From Sugiyamaella lignohabitans (Eukaryota > Ascomycota > Dipodascomycetes > Dipodascales > Trichomonascaceae): a stretch of DNA of 64,000 bases. Positions 42,571 to 53,446 of the stretch are shown here, one piece after another (the first letter of the stretch is position 1; every line of letters starts with the position of its first letter). The DNA lies in NCBI RefSeq assembly GCF_001640025.1, contig NC_031672.1, positions 1,550,001 to 1,614,000 on the forward strand, given 5' to 3'. The notes under the pieces were generated by a model that saw only the letters and a list, made by a program, of their open reading frames with translations, searched no databases and had not been told where the DNA came from. The position numbers and the translations under genes are program-made.

Positions 42571-43521
42571 ATGGGTAAAGGAACACATCACGGGTCGCGG
42601 GGAAAGCCTCGGAGACAGGAGGTTTCGGCGAGGGAGTCGCATGTCGCGGGTGTTGGTGCAGAGTTTCCTGCTAAGATGGCCATGTGGGATTTCAACCACT
42701 GTGATCCTAAACGTTGTAGTGGTAAGAAGTTGAGCAGACTAGGTCTGATTAAATCTTTGCGAGTGGGTCAGAAGTTCGGTGGTGTGGTTGTCTCGCCAAA
42801 TGGAAAAGATCCTGTTTGTCCCGATGATAGAGACATCGTTGAACAGCATGGAGCTGCTGTTGTCGAATGTTCTTGGGCCAGAATTAATGAGATTCCTTTT
42901 AATAAAATCGGTGGTCGTCATGAAAGACTCCTGCCGTATCTGGTTGCTGCTAATCCTGTCAATTATGGTCGTCCTTGGAAACTGAATTGTGTAGAGGCTC
43001 TAGCAGCATGTTTTGCTATCACTGGACACCTAGACTGGGCTTCGGAGGTGTTAGAACACTTTTCTTGGGGCCATGCATTTTTAGAGATTAATGAGGAGTT
43101 GTTAGAACTATATTCTCAGTGTACAGATGCTGAGTCGATAAAAGCTGCTCAAGAGGCTTGGCTGGATAAGATCCAGGAGGACGCTAAAGAGCGTGAGGAG
43201 GAGAAGAAGAAGCACGACGATGGTGGCTGGGCTGTGGGAAGTCGCAGAGACCATGGCATGCCTGGAGAACTGCCTCCCAGTGATTCAGACGAGTACGATG
43301 ACGATGATGATGAAGAAGAGGAAGAAGAGGAGCCTGCATTTAACCCGTCATATGAACGACCTGGGGAGTTACCGCCAAGTGAAAGCGAAGCCAGCGAAGA
43401 AGACGATAGCGAAGATGAGAATGAAGACGAAGAAGAAGAGACTGAAAATCCAGATCACGAGCATGTGCACCATACAGAGGATGTGCTGAAATTAAAATCT
43501 CTTCAACTGTCAGACAGCTAG
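42571..43521 (+). CDS. TSR3: 18S rRNA aminocarboxypropyltransferase TSR3
   Basis: 316 residues. The core MWDFNHCDPKRCSGKKLSRL (from about residue 38), GLIKSLRVGQKFGGVVVSPN, VVECSWARINEIPFNKIGG, HERLLPYLVAANPVNYGRPW and LNCVEALAACFAITG is near-identical to baker's yeast Tsr3, which transfers the aminocarboxypropyl group from S-adenosylmethionine to the hypermodified uridine of 18S rRNA. The C-terminus is a long acidic tail (EEEEEE and DDDDDEEE runs) typical of fungal orthologues. The N-terminus MGKGTHHGSRGKPRRQ is basic, also as in the family. The convergent SRO7 starts its 3' end about 220 bases downstream. Confidence 0.96.
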   Translation: MGKGTHHGSRGKPRRQEVSARESHVAGVGAEFPAKMAMWDFNHCDPKRCSGKKLSRLGLIKSLRVGQKFGGVVVSPNGKDPVCPDDRDIVEQHGAAVVECSWARINEIPFNKIGGRHERLLPYLVAANPVNYGRPWKLNCVEALAACFAITGHLDWASEVLEHFSWGHAFLEINEELLELYSQCTDAESIKAAQEAWLDKIQEDAKEREEEKKKHDDGGWAVGSRRDHGMPGELPPSDSDEYDDDDDEEEEEEEPAFNPSYERPGELPPSESEASEEDDSEDENEDEEEETENPDHEHVHHTEDVLKLKSLQLSDS

Positions 43522-43562
43522 AAAAATTAGAATATATTGCATGACGAATCCCTGAGACAAGT

Positions 43563-43624
43563 GCCTCCGGCGGCTGGGGCTCTGCCCCAGACCCCGTGGC
43601 TCCTCTCGCTCAGCTCGAGTCGAG
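43563..43624 (+). repeat. GC-rich element, single B arm, first of a tandem pair
   Basis: 62 bp with loop variant CTCTCGCTCAGCTCGAG, starting 41 bases after the TSR3 stop. It is in direct orientation with the next copy. Confidence 0.9.
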
Positions 43625-43663
43625 AAAATTACAATAGATTGCTGGATAAATACAGGAAACAAA

Positions 43664-43726
43664 TGCCTCCGGCGGCTGGGGCTCTGCCCCAGACCCCGTG
43701 GCTCCTCTCGCTTCGCTCGAGTCGAG
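43664..43726 (+). repeat. GC-rich element, single B arm, second of a tandem pair
   Basis: 63 bp, same orientation and 101 bases downstream (start to start) of the previous copy. It ends 16 bases from the SRO7 stop codon, so it probably lies in the SRO7 3' UTR. Confidence 0.9.
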
Positions 43727-43742
43727 TACTGGGGGTCAGCAA

Positions 43743-46700
43743 CTAGCCAAAGAACCTGCTCTTGAACGAGGCCTTAAAAACACTGGTTTTGGCATCTTTG
43801 ACCATGTCATCGAGACCGTTCATGTACTCAGAAGCGCTCTGACCGAGATCATTAAGGGTGTTCTGGATACTTCCCATTGCACCACCACTCGGGGCATCAT
43901 TGTCGTAGTTGTCAAACCGTTCCCTGGACGATGCAGACGGCTGCTTCTTCATCTTGACAAGTCGCTGCTGCTCCTGACGTGCCCTTTCCTGCTCCACCAT
44001 GTTCTTAGACTTTGGTCTACGAGGACCGCCAATAAGAGTATCGAGGTCCTCAATAGACAAGTACTGCTTTCCCTTGACCCATTGGATAGCTCTGGTTCTC
44101 GTTAGTACAGCGAATTAATACACACCCTCTCCAAAACTTACGAAATAGTGGGTCGAGGAGGCATGGTCTTCATCACATCATAAAGAGCATCTGACGGGAT
44201 ATCGTCGAGCTTCACGCCTCGTCCCCAGATACGCACGAGCGCTCCGCTCGTCTTCCCGCTCCGCAATACCACGTCCCCAGTCCTGGTAACGATCGACTGA
44301 CTGGCACTAGACACGTTAGTTTACCACACAGGCTGCGCTGCTGCCTCCGGCGGCTGGGGCTGCGCCCCAGACCCCGTTGCTCCTGCTTCGCAGGAGATTG
44401 CTAGGAACGTCGACGCTCCGACTCGAGCGAAGCGAGAGGAGCAGTGGGGTCTGGGGCGCAGCCCCAGCCGCCGGAGGCAGTCCGGCCACTTACAAATGAG
44501 GGTCCAATGGGAGTGGAAGGTCTCGTGTGCAGATATCGCGCATGCTGGGGATGGCCATGATCTTGAGTTGCGACTTGTCGGTGATGCACACGAGTGCGAA
44601 CGAGTCGTTCTCGCGGAGGTATGAGGTTCCTGCAGAGATGCAGTTGAATGTGAACCGTTTGTGGGTGATTTTCGAGCTGGGTTGCCGGAAGACTCTGCCC
44701 TCGGACTTGGTTATGGCGATAATGGCCCCGGGGATCACGACGCCGGCTGCTAATTTGTCGAGGTTTTCTGGTTCGGCAACAGCTGAGATACCGTATGCCA
44801 TATTGATGGGTTGGAGGTGGAGAATGGGATCAGGTCCCACGCTGAGATGTCCAACAGGATCTAGAAAATATCCGTTGGCAGATGGAACAATCTTGAATGT
44901 ATAGACATTACCAGCTGAAGAGCCTACGGAGAGAACGATGGATGAGTACGAATCGTCTTCTACTGCATATAATCCGAATTCTATAGCGGTAGGATATTCT
45001 AATGTTGAAGATGGGGTAGTGGGAGTAAAGGAAGTGCGTGTTCGTCTTTTGCTAGAAGTTGAGCTTGTGGGTTGGAAACAAAGTGCTTCGTATATAATAG
45101 CAGGGCCACGACGGTCAATTACAACCAGTTTTCCACTGCTATAACCAATGGCCACAAACCCAATTTTGGAGTTGTTCAATGCTGAGACAGGAGAATTGTC
45201 CATTCTAGACACCAGAGTTTGAGGCAAGAATCCCTCTTTCACATTGAGAGGAGCTCGACTGCTGATATCTTTTAGTGGAGATTCGTCGTCTCGAATTCGC
45301 ATGTTCGACATCGCACCAGAAATACCCTTGTTTCTCTTGAAATCGAATAACACAACTTCGCCATTTTCAACTGCCACCGCAAGTTCTGCCACTTCTGCCG
45401 CCAGTGAGATATGTGTAACCGATACCCGTTGTGATGACTGAAGGGCGTTTTGAAGACTCACTTCAATAGCCCGTGAATCTTCCAACTCACCATGAGATGC
45501 ATCCCATAATTTCACAGTGCCGTCACGATGGCCTGTACACAGAGCAGTTCGGTGCTGGTAACTTCGTAGATGCCTTCTAGCAGGAGCTCCCCCGTTAAAT
45601 ATACTGCGTTCAGAACCAGGAGTCGCATTCATCATTCCAACCCACTGGTTTCTAGGCACAACAGATGCAGACATTGTCGTCACATACGGGTTTATCCATG
45701 CCAAAGAAGGAGGCAGAAGTGTAGGATCTGTGACAATCATGCCATCTGTATAGTTAATAGTAAGCAGTTCTCCTGTATTTAGAAGCGCAACAACATGTGA
45801 AGGAGCTTGATTTCCTCCATAGTAAGGAGACTGGGTACTAGACAGCATAATGAAATCCACTACATCTACTTCGTCTGGTAATGGGTATATCTTGTGTCTC
45901 CTTGGTTCGGCATAGTGATTGCCCATTGCCTGGTAGGAAGTAATAGCCACCGAGGGAGTCGGGCCAAAATCAAGCATCGAAAAACCTTTCGAGAACCCCA
46001 GGTCAATACTACCACCAGAAATCAGAAGAGATGTGTCTTCGGGGTTAGTGGTACAGTTCCAAGTGACCTTGGCGATAGGATCACGGGAACCACCAGAAGG
46101 AGCAGCATTATCGGGCTGATGAGGTTTTCGTGGAATATTAACAAAACTGTCCAAAACAGTTCTTGCCTGTAGTAAAGTACCTTCAGTAGCATCCCAAAAT
46201 ACCAAAGACCCATCGATATGAGTCGTCAGAATATGATGGCCATTAGGATGCCATATCGCACTAATAAACTGCGGATTGCGAAATTGGTTGAATTGCGATG
46301 GATTAAGGTCACCACCTGGTGCACCAGCCGGTACCTCATAACGTAAACTGAGTGTGATCTCGCTCTTGGCGATATTAAAAACCACTGCTGTATCTCTATA
46401 ACAAACCAGCAGGCTGCCAACATCTCTTGGATGTATAGCAATGCTTGTAATAGGAGACATACGGAATTTTGCATTCACCGATTTCTGGAGATTGCCGATT
46501 CTATAAGGGGCCTGAACACCTCTGTCCGCATCATACACCACAATCTGGCCATTTTCCATGCCCAAAAACAACCAATCCAAAGCCGGATCCGACTCTACAG
46601 CAGTAATAATTCCTGGACAAACATATTCGTAGACCAATTCCTCTGACTCGAGCGAAAACACTCTTACAATGGACTGAACATCCACACTGACCAGATAATA

Positions 46701-47181
46701 CCCCTTAATAAACCTGACCCATTTCACAGCCGACTGAGAGCCACTGCCTGCAGTTATCTCTCCCAACACAACCTCTACGTTGTGCTGACCAAACACATGA
46801 ACCGTACCAGTTCCCGTGCCAATTGCCAGCAAACTCTGGACCGGATCAAACCCCAGACAAGTGACATTACCGCTCATGCCATACCTTGCAAGCTGCGTTT
46901 GTTAGAGATGTGTTCGCGTGGGTTGTGCCTCCGGCGGCTGGGGCGGCGCCCCAGACCCCGCTGCTCCTCTCGCTCCGCTCGAGTCGTTTTCGTCTACTTT
47001 TCCAGCAATCTCCTGCGAAGCAGGAGCAACGGGGTCTGGGGCGCAGCCCCAGCCGCCGGAGGCTGTCTGATACCCCCCGAAAGATAGCACCTACGTCGTC
47101 CAGTTTGAACAGACTGTCTGTGAGAGCAAGAGAAAAGTCCTGCTCGCCGAGGTTTTTGATTTTCGAGAAGACAGAAGTCAT
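43743..47181 (-). CDS. SRO7: Lgl-family exocytosis protein (SRO7/SRO77)
   Basis: Four exons, complement of 47095-47181, 44494-46892, 44142-44306 and 43743-44091, give 999 residues. Introns are 202, 187 and 50 nt. Exon 1 (MTSVFSKIKNLGEQDFSLAL) ends LFKLDD and joins LARYGMSGNVTCLGFDPVQSLL, the conserved start of the double WD40 propeller (residues about 40-900). The C-terminus is the family's R-SNARE-like tail (QYLSIEDLDTLIGG, then a helical segment GSIQNTLNDLGQSASEYM). In baker's yeast Sro7 binds Sec9 and Sec4 and promotes exocytic fusion. Introns 1 and 2 each carry a full GC-rich element. The exon pieces agree in phase and family similarity. Confidence 0.92.
44343..44478 (+). repeat. GC-rich palindromic element, full copy 8, in SRO7 intron 2
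   Basis: 136 bp inside the predicted 187-nt SRO7 intron 44307-44493, with 15 bases to the donor side and 36 bases to the acceptor side. The core reads ATTGCTAGGAACGTCGACGC. Confidence 0.92.
46927..47063 (-). repeat. GC-rich palindromic element, full copy 9, in SRO7 intron 1
   Basis: 137 bp inside the predicted 202-nt SRO7 intron 46893-47094. It is in B-A orientation on the plus strand, the opposite of the copy in intron 2. Its left arm carries a small hairpin variant GGGGCGGCGCCCC. Confidence 0.92.
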
Positions 47182-47358
47182 GATGGTCCTGTTATTGTTG
47201 CCAAATCAAGGTAAACAAACAGATGGCATGTCGTTCCGACTGATGCGATCAGCTTCACAGGTTTATATGCATCAGACCCCTAGCCGCAATCTTATCATGA
47301 TTGATGCTCATTGTGGGGCGATCTTATGTGTTGTTAATTTTATATATATTGGAGAGTA

Positions 47359-50296
47359 ATGTCGGATGCGACTGCTAGTGTTGATACTTCTGCCATGGAG
47401 GAGGAGCTTGTTCAGCCCAAGAATTTTGGCAAGTCTCCTCCTTTCAACAAAATTGTGACTGGCGTTTTCCTGCCGCTTCAACGACATCAATTGGAGAAAG
47501 CGGTGCTGGCAAAACGGAAAACTATTACTGCCATTCGTCATGAGATCATTGCGAACTTTATTGCCAATTGGAAGAGGAATGTCGGCGATGATATTTATCC
47601 TGCGTTTAGATTGATACTCCCGGAGATTGATCGTGAACGACAGATGTATCATTTGAAAGAAAATACTTTGGGTAGACTACTGGTCAAGGTGCTGCATTTG
47701 GATAAGAAGTCTCCAGATGCAATTGCTTTACGAGAATGGAAAAGAGGTCCTAGTTCGACTGCTGGAAACTTTTCTGAACGGGTATATGATATCCTGGCCA
47801 AACGTGATACTCATTCGACATATGGCGATATGACTGTCGACGAAGTCAATAGCTTGCTCGATACCCTCAGTACGTCGAAGTCGGCTGAACAGCAGGGTGT
47901 ATTGAGAAAGTTCCTTACTGGTATGAATGCTGAAGAGTTACGATGGTTGACTCGTATTATTCTACGATTCTCTAGAATCGGTGTTACTGAAACGACGATA
48001 TTCCAAATATATCATCCGGATGCTGTTGCTCTTTATAATATAACTTCGGATATGAAACGTGTGTGCTGGCAATTGTGGGATACAAACTATAGAATACCAA
48101 ATGAAGAGAGTCAGATCCGACTCATGTCTTGCTTTCGACCGCAGCTCGCTGCTTTTACAAAACACTCGAATAAAAAAATAGTCGATGTGATGCCTGACAG
48201 CGGGTTCTACATGGAAGAGAAGATAGATGGCGAGCGGATGCAGGTCCATTTCACCAGGAAACAATGTGAAGAAGACGGTCAAACAGTTGAAAAAGTCCAG
48301 CTGAAATTCTTCAGTCGAAAGGGAAAAGATTATACGTATCTGTACGGGTCAAACTTCGACGACCCATCTGGCAGTCTTGCCCCCAAGCTACGAACAGTTA
48401 TCGATAAGAGAGTTCGCAACTGCATTTTTGATGGCGAAATGGTTGGCTGGGACAGTGAAGAGGATATGATTGAACTCTTCGGAAGCCTTAAGACGGCTGC
48501 CAAGGCCGGAACTGCTAGTAAGAGCAATCCGCTCTATATTGCGTACGACCTTGTCCACTTAAACGGTCGTAGTCTGGTCAATGTCCCGCTATCACAGCGC
48601 AAAAAAATGCTAGACGGCATTGTAACCCCGGTGAAGGGCTATTTTATGGTGCTTCCGTATCCTATCGGGAAGACAGAAAAAGACATTGAAACCCGCTTTT
48701 TGAAGATTATCGAAGAGGCGTAAGTCGGTTTGTGCCTCCGGCGGCTGGGCTCCGCCCAGACCCGTTGTGCTCGCTTCGCGAGCGCCGTAGGGGTTGGTTT
48801 CTAACAATTATAGATCAGAGGGATTGGTTATTAAGAGTCCTTTGTCGCCATATTGTGTTAATGAACGAATTGATACGTGGATTAAGGTAAAGCCAGATTA
48901 CATGGAGGGAATGGGTGAGAATCTCGACGTTTGTGTAATAGCTGGATACTATGGTAAGGGAAAGAAAGGTAGCAAGCTCTCGAGCTTTATGTGTGGTTTG
49001 CGCATGGATGACAAACAACAGCCTATGAAGTTCTGGTCGTTCTGTAAGGTTGGTGGTGGTATAAGTTCGAGCGATCTCAGGCAGATTCTTCATCTTACTG
49101 ATGGTAAATGGCATGATTGGGATCCCAAGAGACTGCCCAATGAATACATGGATATTGGGCATCCTAAAGAGCTTCCCGATGTCTGGATTAAACCCTCCGA
49201 TTCGATTGTAATTGAGGTCAAAGGAACACAGCTGATTACTAGTAACGAGTTCCGTACAACACAGACCTTACGATTCCCTCGTTTCAAGGGCCTGCGATCT
49301 GACAAAACCTGGGAAGATTCAATGAGCTACAAGGAGTTTGGCAGTATTCGAAAGGAAGTCAACAAAATCGATGAAAAGAACTCTGAAAGACCCAAAAGAA
49401 AAGCGGCGGTGAAACGAACTAAAGTGACCTTACTTGAAGATAGTATTGGAAAGGTCAGCCTAGCTAATGTAGCTCTAAAAGATGATGTGTTTCATAAACA
49501 GCCGTTTTATGTGGTGGATGATGTCACTACTCCAGACTTTATTAGCAAAAGAGATTTAGAAGTTCTCATCAAGGAGAATGGTGGTACAATTACTCAATCA
49601 AGCTCCACACCAGATGTTTTGGTTGTTGCTGATAGAGATTTACCAACAGTGGTGGGTGTTAAGAAAGCTAAATCTGCAGATGTGATCAAAGCACATTGGA
49701 TTCTGGAAAGTGTTAAGAAAAAGCGAGAACTTCCTTTTGACTTGAGTGACTTTTATTATTGCCGGGAACAGACCATTGCTACCATTTCAGCAAATTCAGA
49801 TGAGTATGGTGACTCATACATTCGTGAGATTACAGTAAATCAGCTTAAACAAGTAATGGAAGATATTCCGTTAATAACCAATTCGTCAGTGGATGATGTC
49901 GAGCTGAGAGATTTATTAATCGATCTGATAGATATTGGTTCGGGGCCATTTAAAGGGTTGCTATTCCCTCGATATCACTTCTACTTTGATCGGCCAAGTC
50001 TAGCTATGCAAAATGGGTTGGCACAAGCGCAAACTGATAAAAAGCATATTGAGGACGATTTTGACTTTGTTCAGACGTATGCTGAGTTTAATGGTGCAAC
50101 TGTGAAACCAAGTCTTCATGACATATCTCTGACACATATCATTGTTAATGTCGAAGATAAGAATCGTATCGCAGCTATTCGAGCCCTGATGATGGCACGA
50201 CCAAAGATGGTGCATATTGTAGATATATCGTGGATTCAGCAGTCTTGGGAGGAAGGTACTACCCTGGCTGTCGACAAATTTGTCGTAAATAAATAG
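47359..50296 (+). CDS. LIG4: DNA ligase IV
   Basis: Two exons, 47359-48719 and 48814-50296, give 947 residues. The 94-nt intron (GTAAGT, CTAAC, TATAG) joins IIEEA-SEGLVIKSP, the conserved nucleotidyltransferase motif V region. The active-site lysine is in YMEEKIDGERMQVH. ATP-dependent ligase motifs follow (DGEMVGWD, and LVIKSPLSPY with WIKVKPDY). Two BRCT domains occupy the C-terminus (about 640-740 and 830-945), separated by the XRCC4/Lif1-binding linker. It seals double-strand breaks in non-homologous end joining. The divergent SRO7 starts 178 bases away, so the two genes share a short promoter. The intron carries a diverged GC-rich element. The baker's yeast orthologue DNL4 is intronless. 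Confidence 0.96.
48733..48792 (+). repeat. GC-rich element, diverged single arm, in the LIG4 intron
   Basis: About 60 bp starting GCCTCCGGCGGCTGGGC. It lacks one G and one C of the small hairpin (GGGCTCCGCCC in place of GGGGCTCCGCCCC), and its second hairpin is GCTCGCTTCGCGAGC. It fills most of the 94-nt intron, 13 bases from the donor and about 21 from the acceptor. Confidence 0.85.
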
Positions 50297-50358
50297 CCAG
50301 GACTCACTTCTAGAAAATATCGAACCAACCAATAGAGACATTAATGTCATCAATTCAT

Positions 50359-53300
50359 TTATTTAGCATTACATAAGCAATTACAATCCGGTACAGGGCA
50401 TATATCATGTTTTGAGAACCACTCTTCAGCATGACCAGCATGCATGCCATGATTGCAAGACAGGCAGAATGTTGGCCAGCCCTCAAACTGGGCAGCAAGT
50501 GAGCTGATGGGGTCTGGCACAGATAAAATTTTCTGTCCTGCTGAGAAAGATCCCAGTGATTCAAGACATACTGCACATCTTGGTAATGGGGTATTACAAT
50601 TTTCGCACTTGGTGCCGATATCTCCCATTGTGATTCCTTGGTTGGTGTTGATTGTGAGCTGCTTACTATTCCGATTTGAGCCAGATGTTTTGGCCCGGGG
50701 CTTGATTGTCTTTTTACAATTGCTGCAACGAAGATAGATTTGTCGAGGAACTGGAGCAGCTGATATCTCACCATGACTATCTCGTGACAGATGGGTTCGT
50801 GCAACGTCAAACTTAGCGCGCACTTTAAATAATTGCCATCCATTCAATAGACGGTGGTACTCTTGAATCCAATTCTCAACCCTTTGGTCGGTAAAGAATC
50901 TAGGACAGCCGAAAGATGCAATTAGAGCAGCAGTTTGCACATCGCTGGTTTTATCAACATATGATTGTAGTAAATCAACCACTCGAGGGGTCAATCCTGT
51001 CAGTAGGATACCTTCTAAATCGCCGTGATGGACTGCTCGGTCGGCAAGGCGGTTAAGATAGGCTGTCAGCTCACCTTCAGGAAGAAAACGAAGAGCTATA
51101 CCAAGACGTTCATTCAGAGGCAGTGACCCTTCGTCCAGAACATCAAGCCATGAACCATCTGCAATATATGCAAATATAGCTCGTAGATATGAGTTGTCCA
51201 ACTCAGATGCCAGTTTACGACATTGCTCTCGCCAAGGACTGTTCACATCGCTGTCCTTATATGCTAGATAACCTGCTACGGCAGTCGACATAAGCCTTAG
51301 TCGCTCTTTACGAGAAGAAGCTAGACTCGTCACAGCACGCTCCACATCACCATGAAACACAGCCCAGCCTGCAGCTTGCTCATATTTACCTTGATCTTCC
51401 AACTCCTTGATTTTATCATTCAACTGAGATAATTCGAAATTCCAGCCAGCGACTCTCAAGCATAACTGTCTATGAGCTTCTTTACTCCCTCCAGAAATGG
51501 ATGGAGAGGTAAATATGCGTTTTTTATCACTTAGTAACTTGGTGATGGTATTGGTGAACTCCTTTTCAGATATCTCGCCATCGTATCTCTTCTGGCCCAG
51601 TAAGCCATGCCATCCTTCCCAGATGCTGCTGACACCTTCAAAAGCCAAATCGATAGACCCGAGTGCCATTGCCGACTTTTTCTCTGACCTCCTCGCTAGT
51701 GATAGCCATTTCCATGTATATTTTAGATAATCGTTTCTCTCTGTCGAATCAAAACTATTTAACATTTCGATATTAGCCTCGCAATCGTTAGAGTAGCCAT
51801 TAAGGGCTCTCCTGCGCATGACAGTCGAAATATCACCATCCAACACAAAGTTATAGGGAAGTAATCCTTCATTCGTGACATAATTATCGTCATCAGACTC
51901 ATCTTCCTCATCCAATGTTCCTCCACTCAATTTGGAGGAGAATCTCCTCGTACGAGTTTTTGGCGATGTGCCGTCTGTGGTCATTGTCGTGGCTGTATTT
52001 AGACCCACAGACGCAAATTGATGTGATGGTGATTTGTCGAGGATAGTCATTCTTTCCGGTTCTGTTACTACTAGATCATTATAAGGATCGAAGCGAAGTG
52101 CATCCGGACTTTCAGGTACCGTCATCCGGAAAACCTGTCCAGATTGTCGCATGCACATGAAACTCACTCTATGACGAACTCCAAAATCACTCGCATAATC
52201 GAATCCAGTGACTTTGTCGTATTCAGTTTTGGAATCGAGAACACTAGCAACAAACAGAGTATCATTTCGAGAGATATACGAATGTTGTCTTGTGTCAGAG
52301 GTGGATCCAGCTCCGGCATTTCCAGGGTATCCACTGTTATTTCCCAAGTTAAACCCACTATGTGGACCCGGTCCACTTTTAATTCCATCAACTGTTGTTC
52401 CTGGTACAACGCCAATTTGCCATCTTCTCAGCATATTTCCATCGTGGAGTATTGTGAACTCGTCCTGTCGGTCATTCGAGAATCTATAACAACTGGTACT
52501 ATTAGACTTACGAGACGAAGAGGTATCGCCAAACAATCGGTTCATTAAGAGAGCAGGCTCGCTACTTGCTACTCCTATTTTCATTTGTCGTCGATCCCAT
52601 ACTGAGAATGCACCATCTTCAGAGTAAGAGGCAAAATACCACTCATTCAGTCGGTTGATTGTGATTCCTTGAGAGCACTTGGATGCACATTGAAAACTGG
52701 TGATATTCGTACGAATGTCGATTTCACGAATGAATTTATAACTACCAGATATAAGTACCGTCGGAGACCTAGGTAGAAATGTTACCGAAGAAACTACTTC
52801 ATTAGGAAGGTACGAGTGCAATGGTGCCACTGGTGCATTGCCTTTATTAGCAGAGCCAATATCTCCAGAAGATGAGGTTCGTGAGAACTGCTCTGAATCC
52901 CAAATATAGAGACAGCTGTCATTTCTTACTTTATCCAGCCCAGCTGCCAAGTAACCCTGGCTACTGAAGGAGATCGAGTTTACTGCACGTGACTGTCGTG
53001 GCCATAGTTTTGCGAATCCAGAATTCAAATTACGAAGGTTAAATATATTCACCGTACCCGTCGTTTGTCCGGCACACACAATGCCTATTAATTGTTAGTA
53101 AATCAGATGTAAGCATATCATGCTGTAGGGTCAAGATATGGCTCCTGCGAATTAGCAAACATTCTATGAATCTATAAATCCTTCATGCAATCCAATTAGG
53201 ATGAATAACTACAAAAACATTTCAAGCTCTCTTTTTCTCTCTTTACGTACCATCTTCTAGTGGTGAATACGAATAACACTGAATTGATTCCAAGTCAGTG

Positions 53301-53446
53301 CAGCTCGCGATGTTCGTAGTCACATATCCATTGGCATTCTGTTTCGACTCATAGAGAGCAATATCATCTCGACCTGGACTCAGTGAGATAAAATACTGGC
53401 TCTCTTCAGTGTCCCATTCCAGAGCATGGGCAATTGTGCCCGCCAT
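50359..53446 (-). CDS. SEA4: SEA complex subunit SEA4 (MIOS family)
   Basis: Two exons, complement of 53251-53446 and 50359-53084, give 973 residues. The 166-nt intron has GTACGT and an ACTAAC before AATAG. The upstream frame reaches further only through GTG, and the first ATG (53446, MAGTIAHALEWD) is used. The N-terminal half is a WD40 propeller (LYIWDSE, VWDRRQM). The middle is helical. The C-terminal zinc domain has CSNCKKT, CENC, CAVC and the CLSCNHGMHAGHAEEWFSKHDICPVPDCNCLC signature of Mio/WDR59-type RING and zinc fingers. SEACAT/GATOR2 regulates TORC1 at the vacuole. Its 3' end lies 62 bases from the LIG4 3' end (convergent). Confidence 0.92.
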
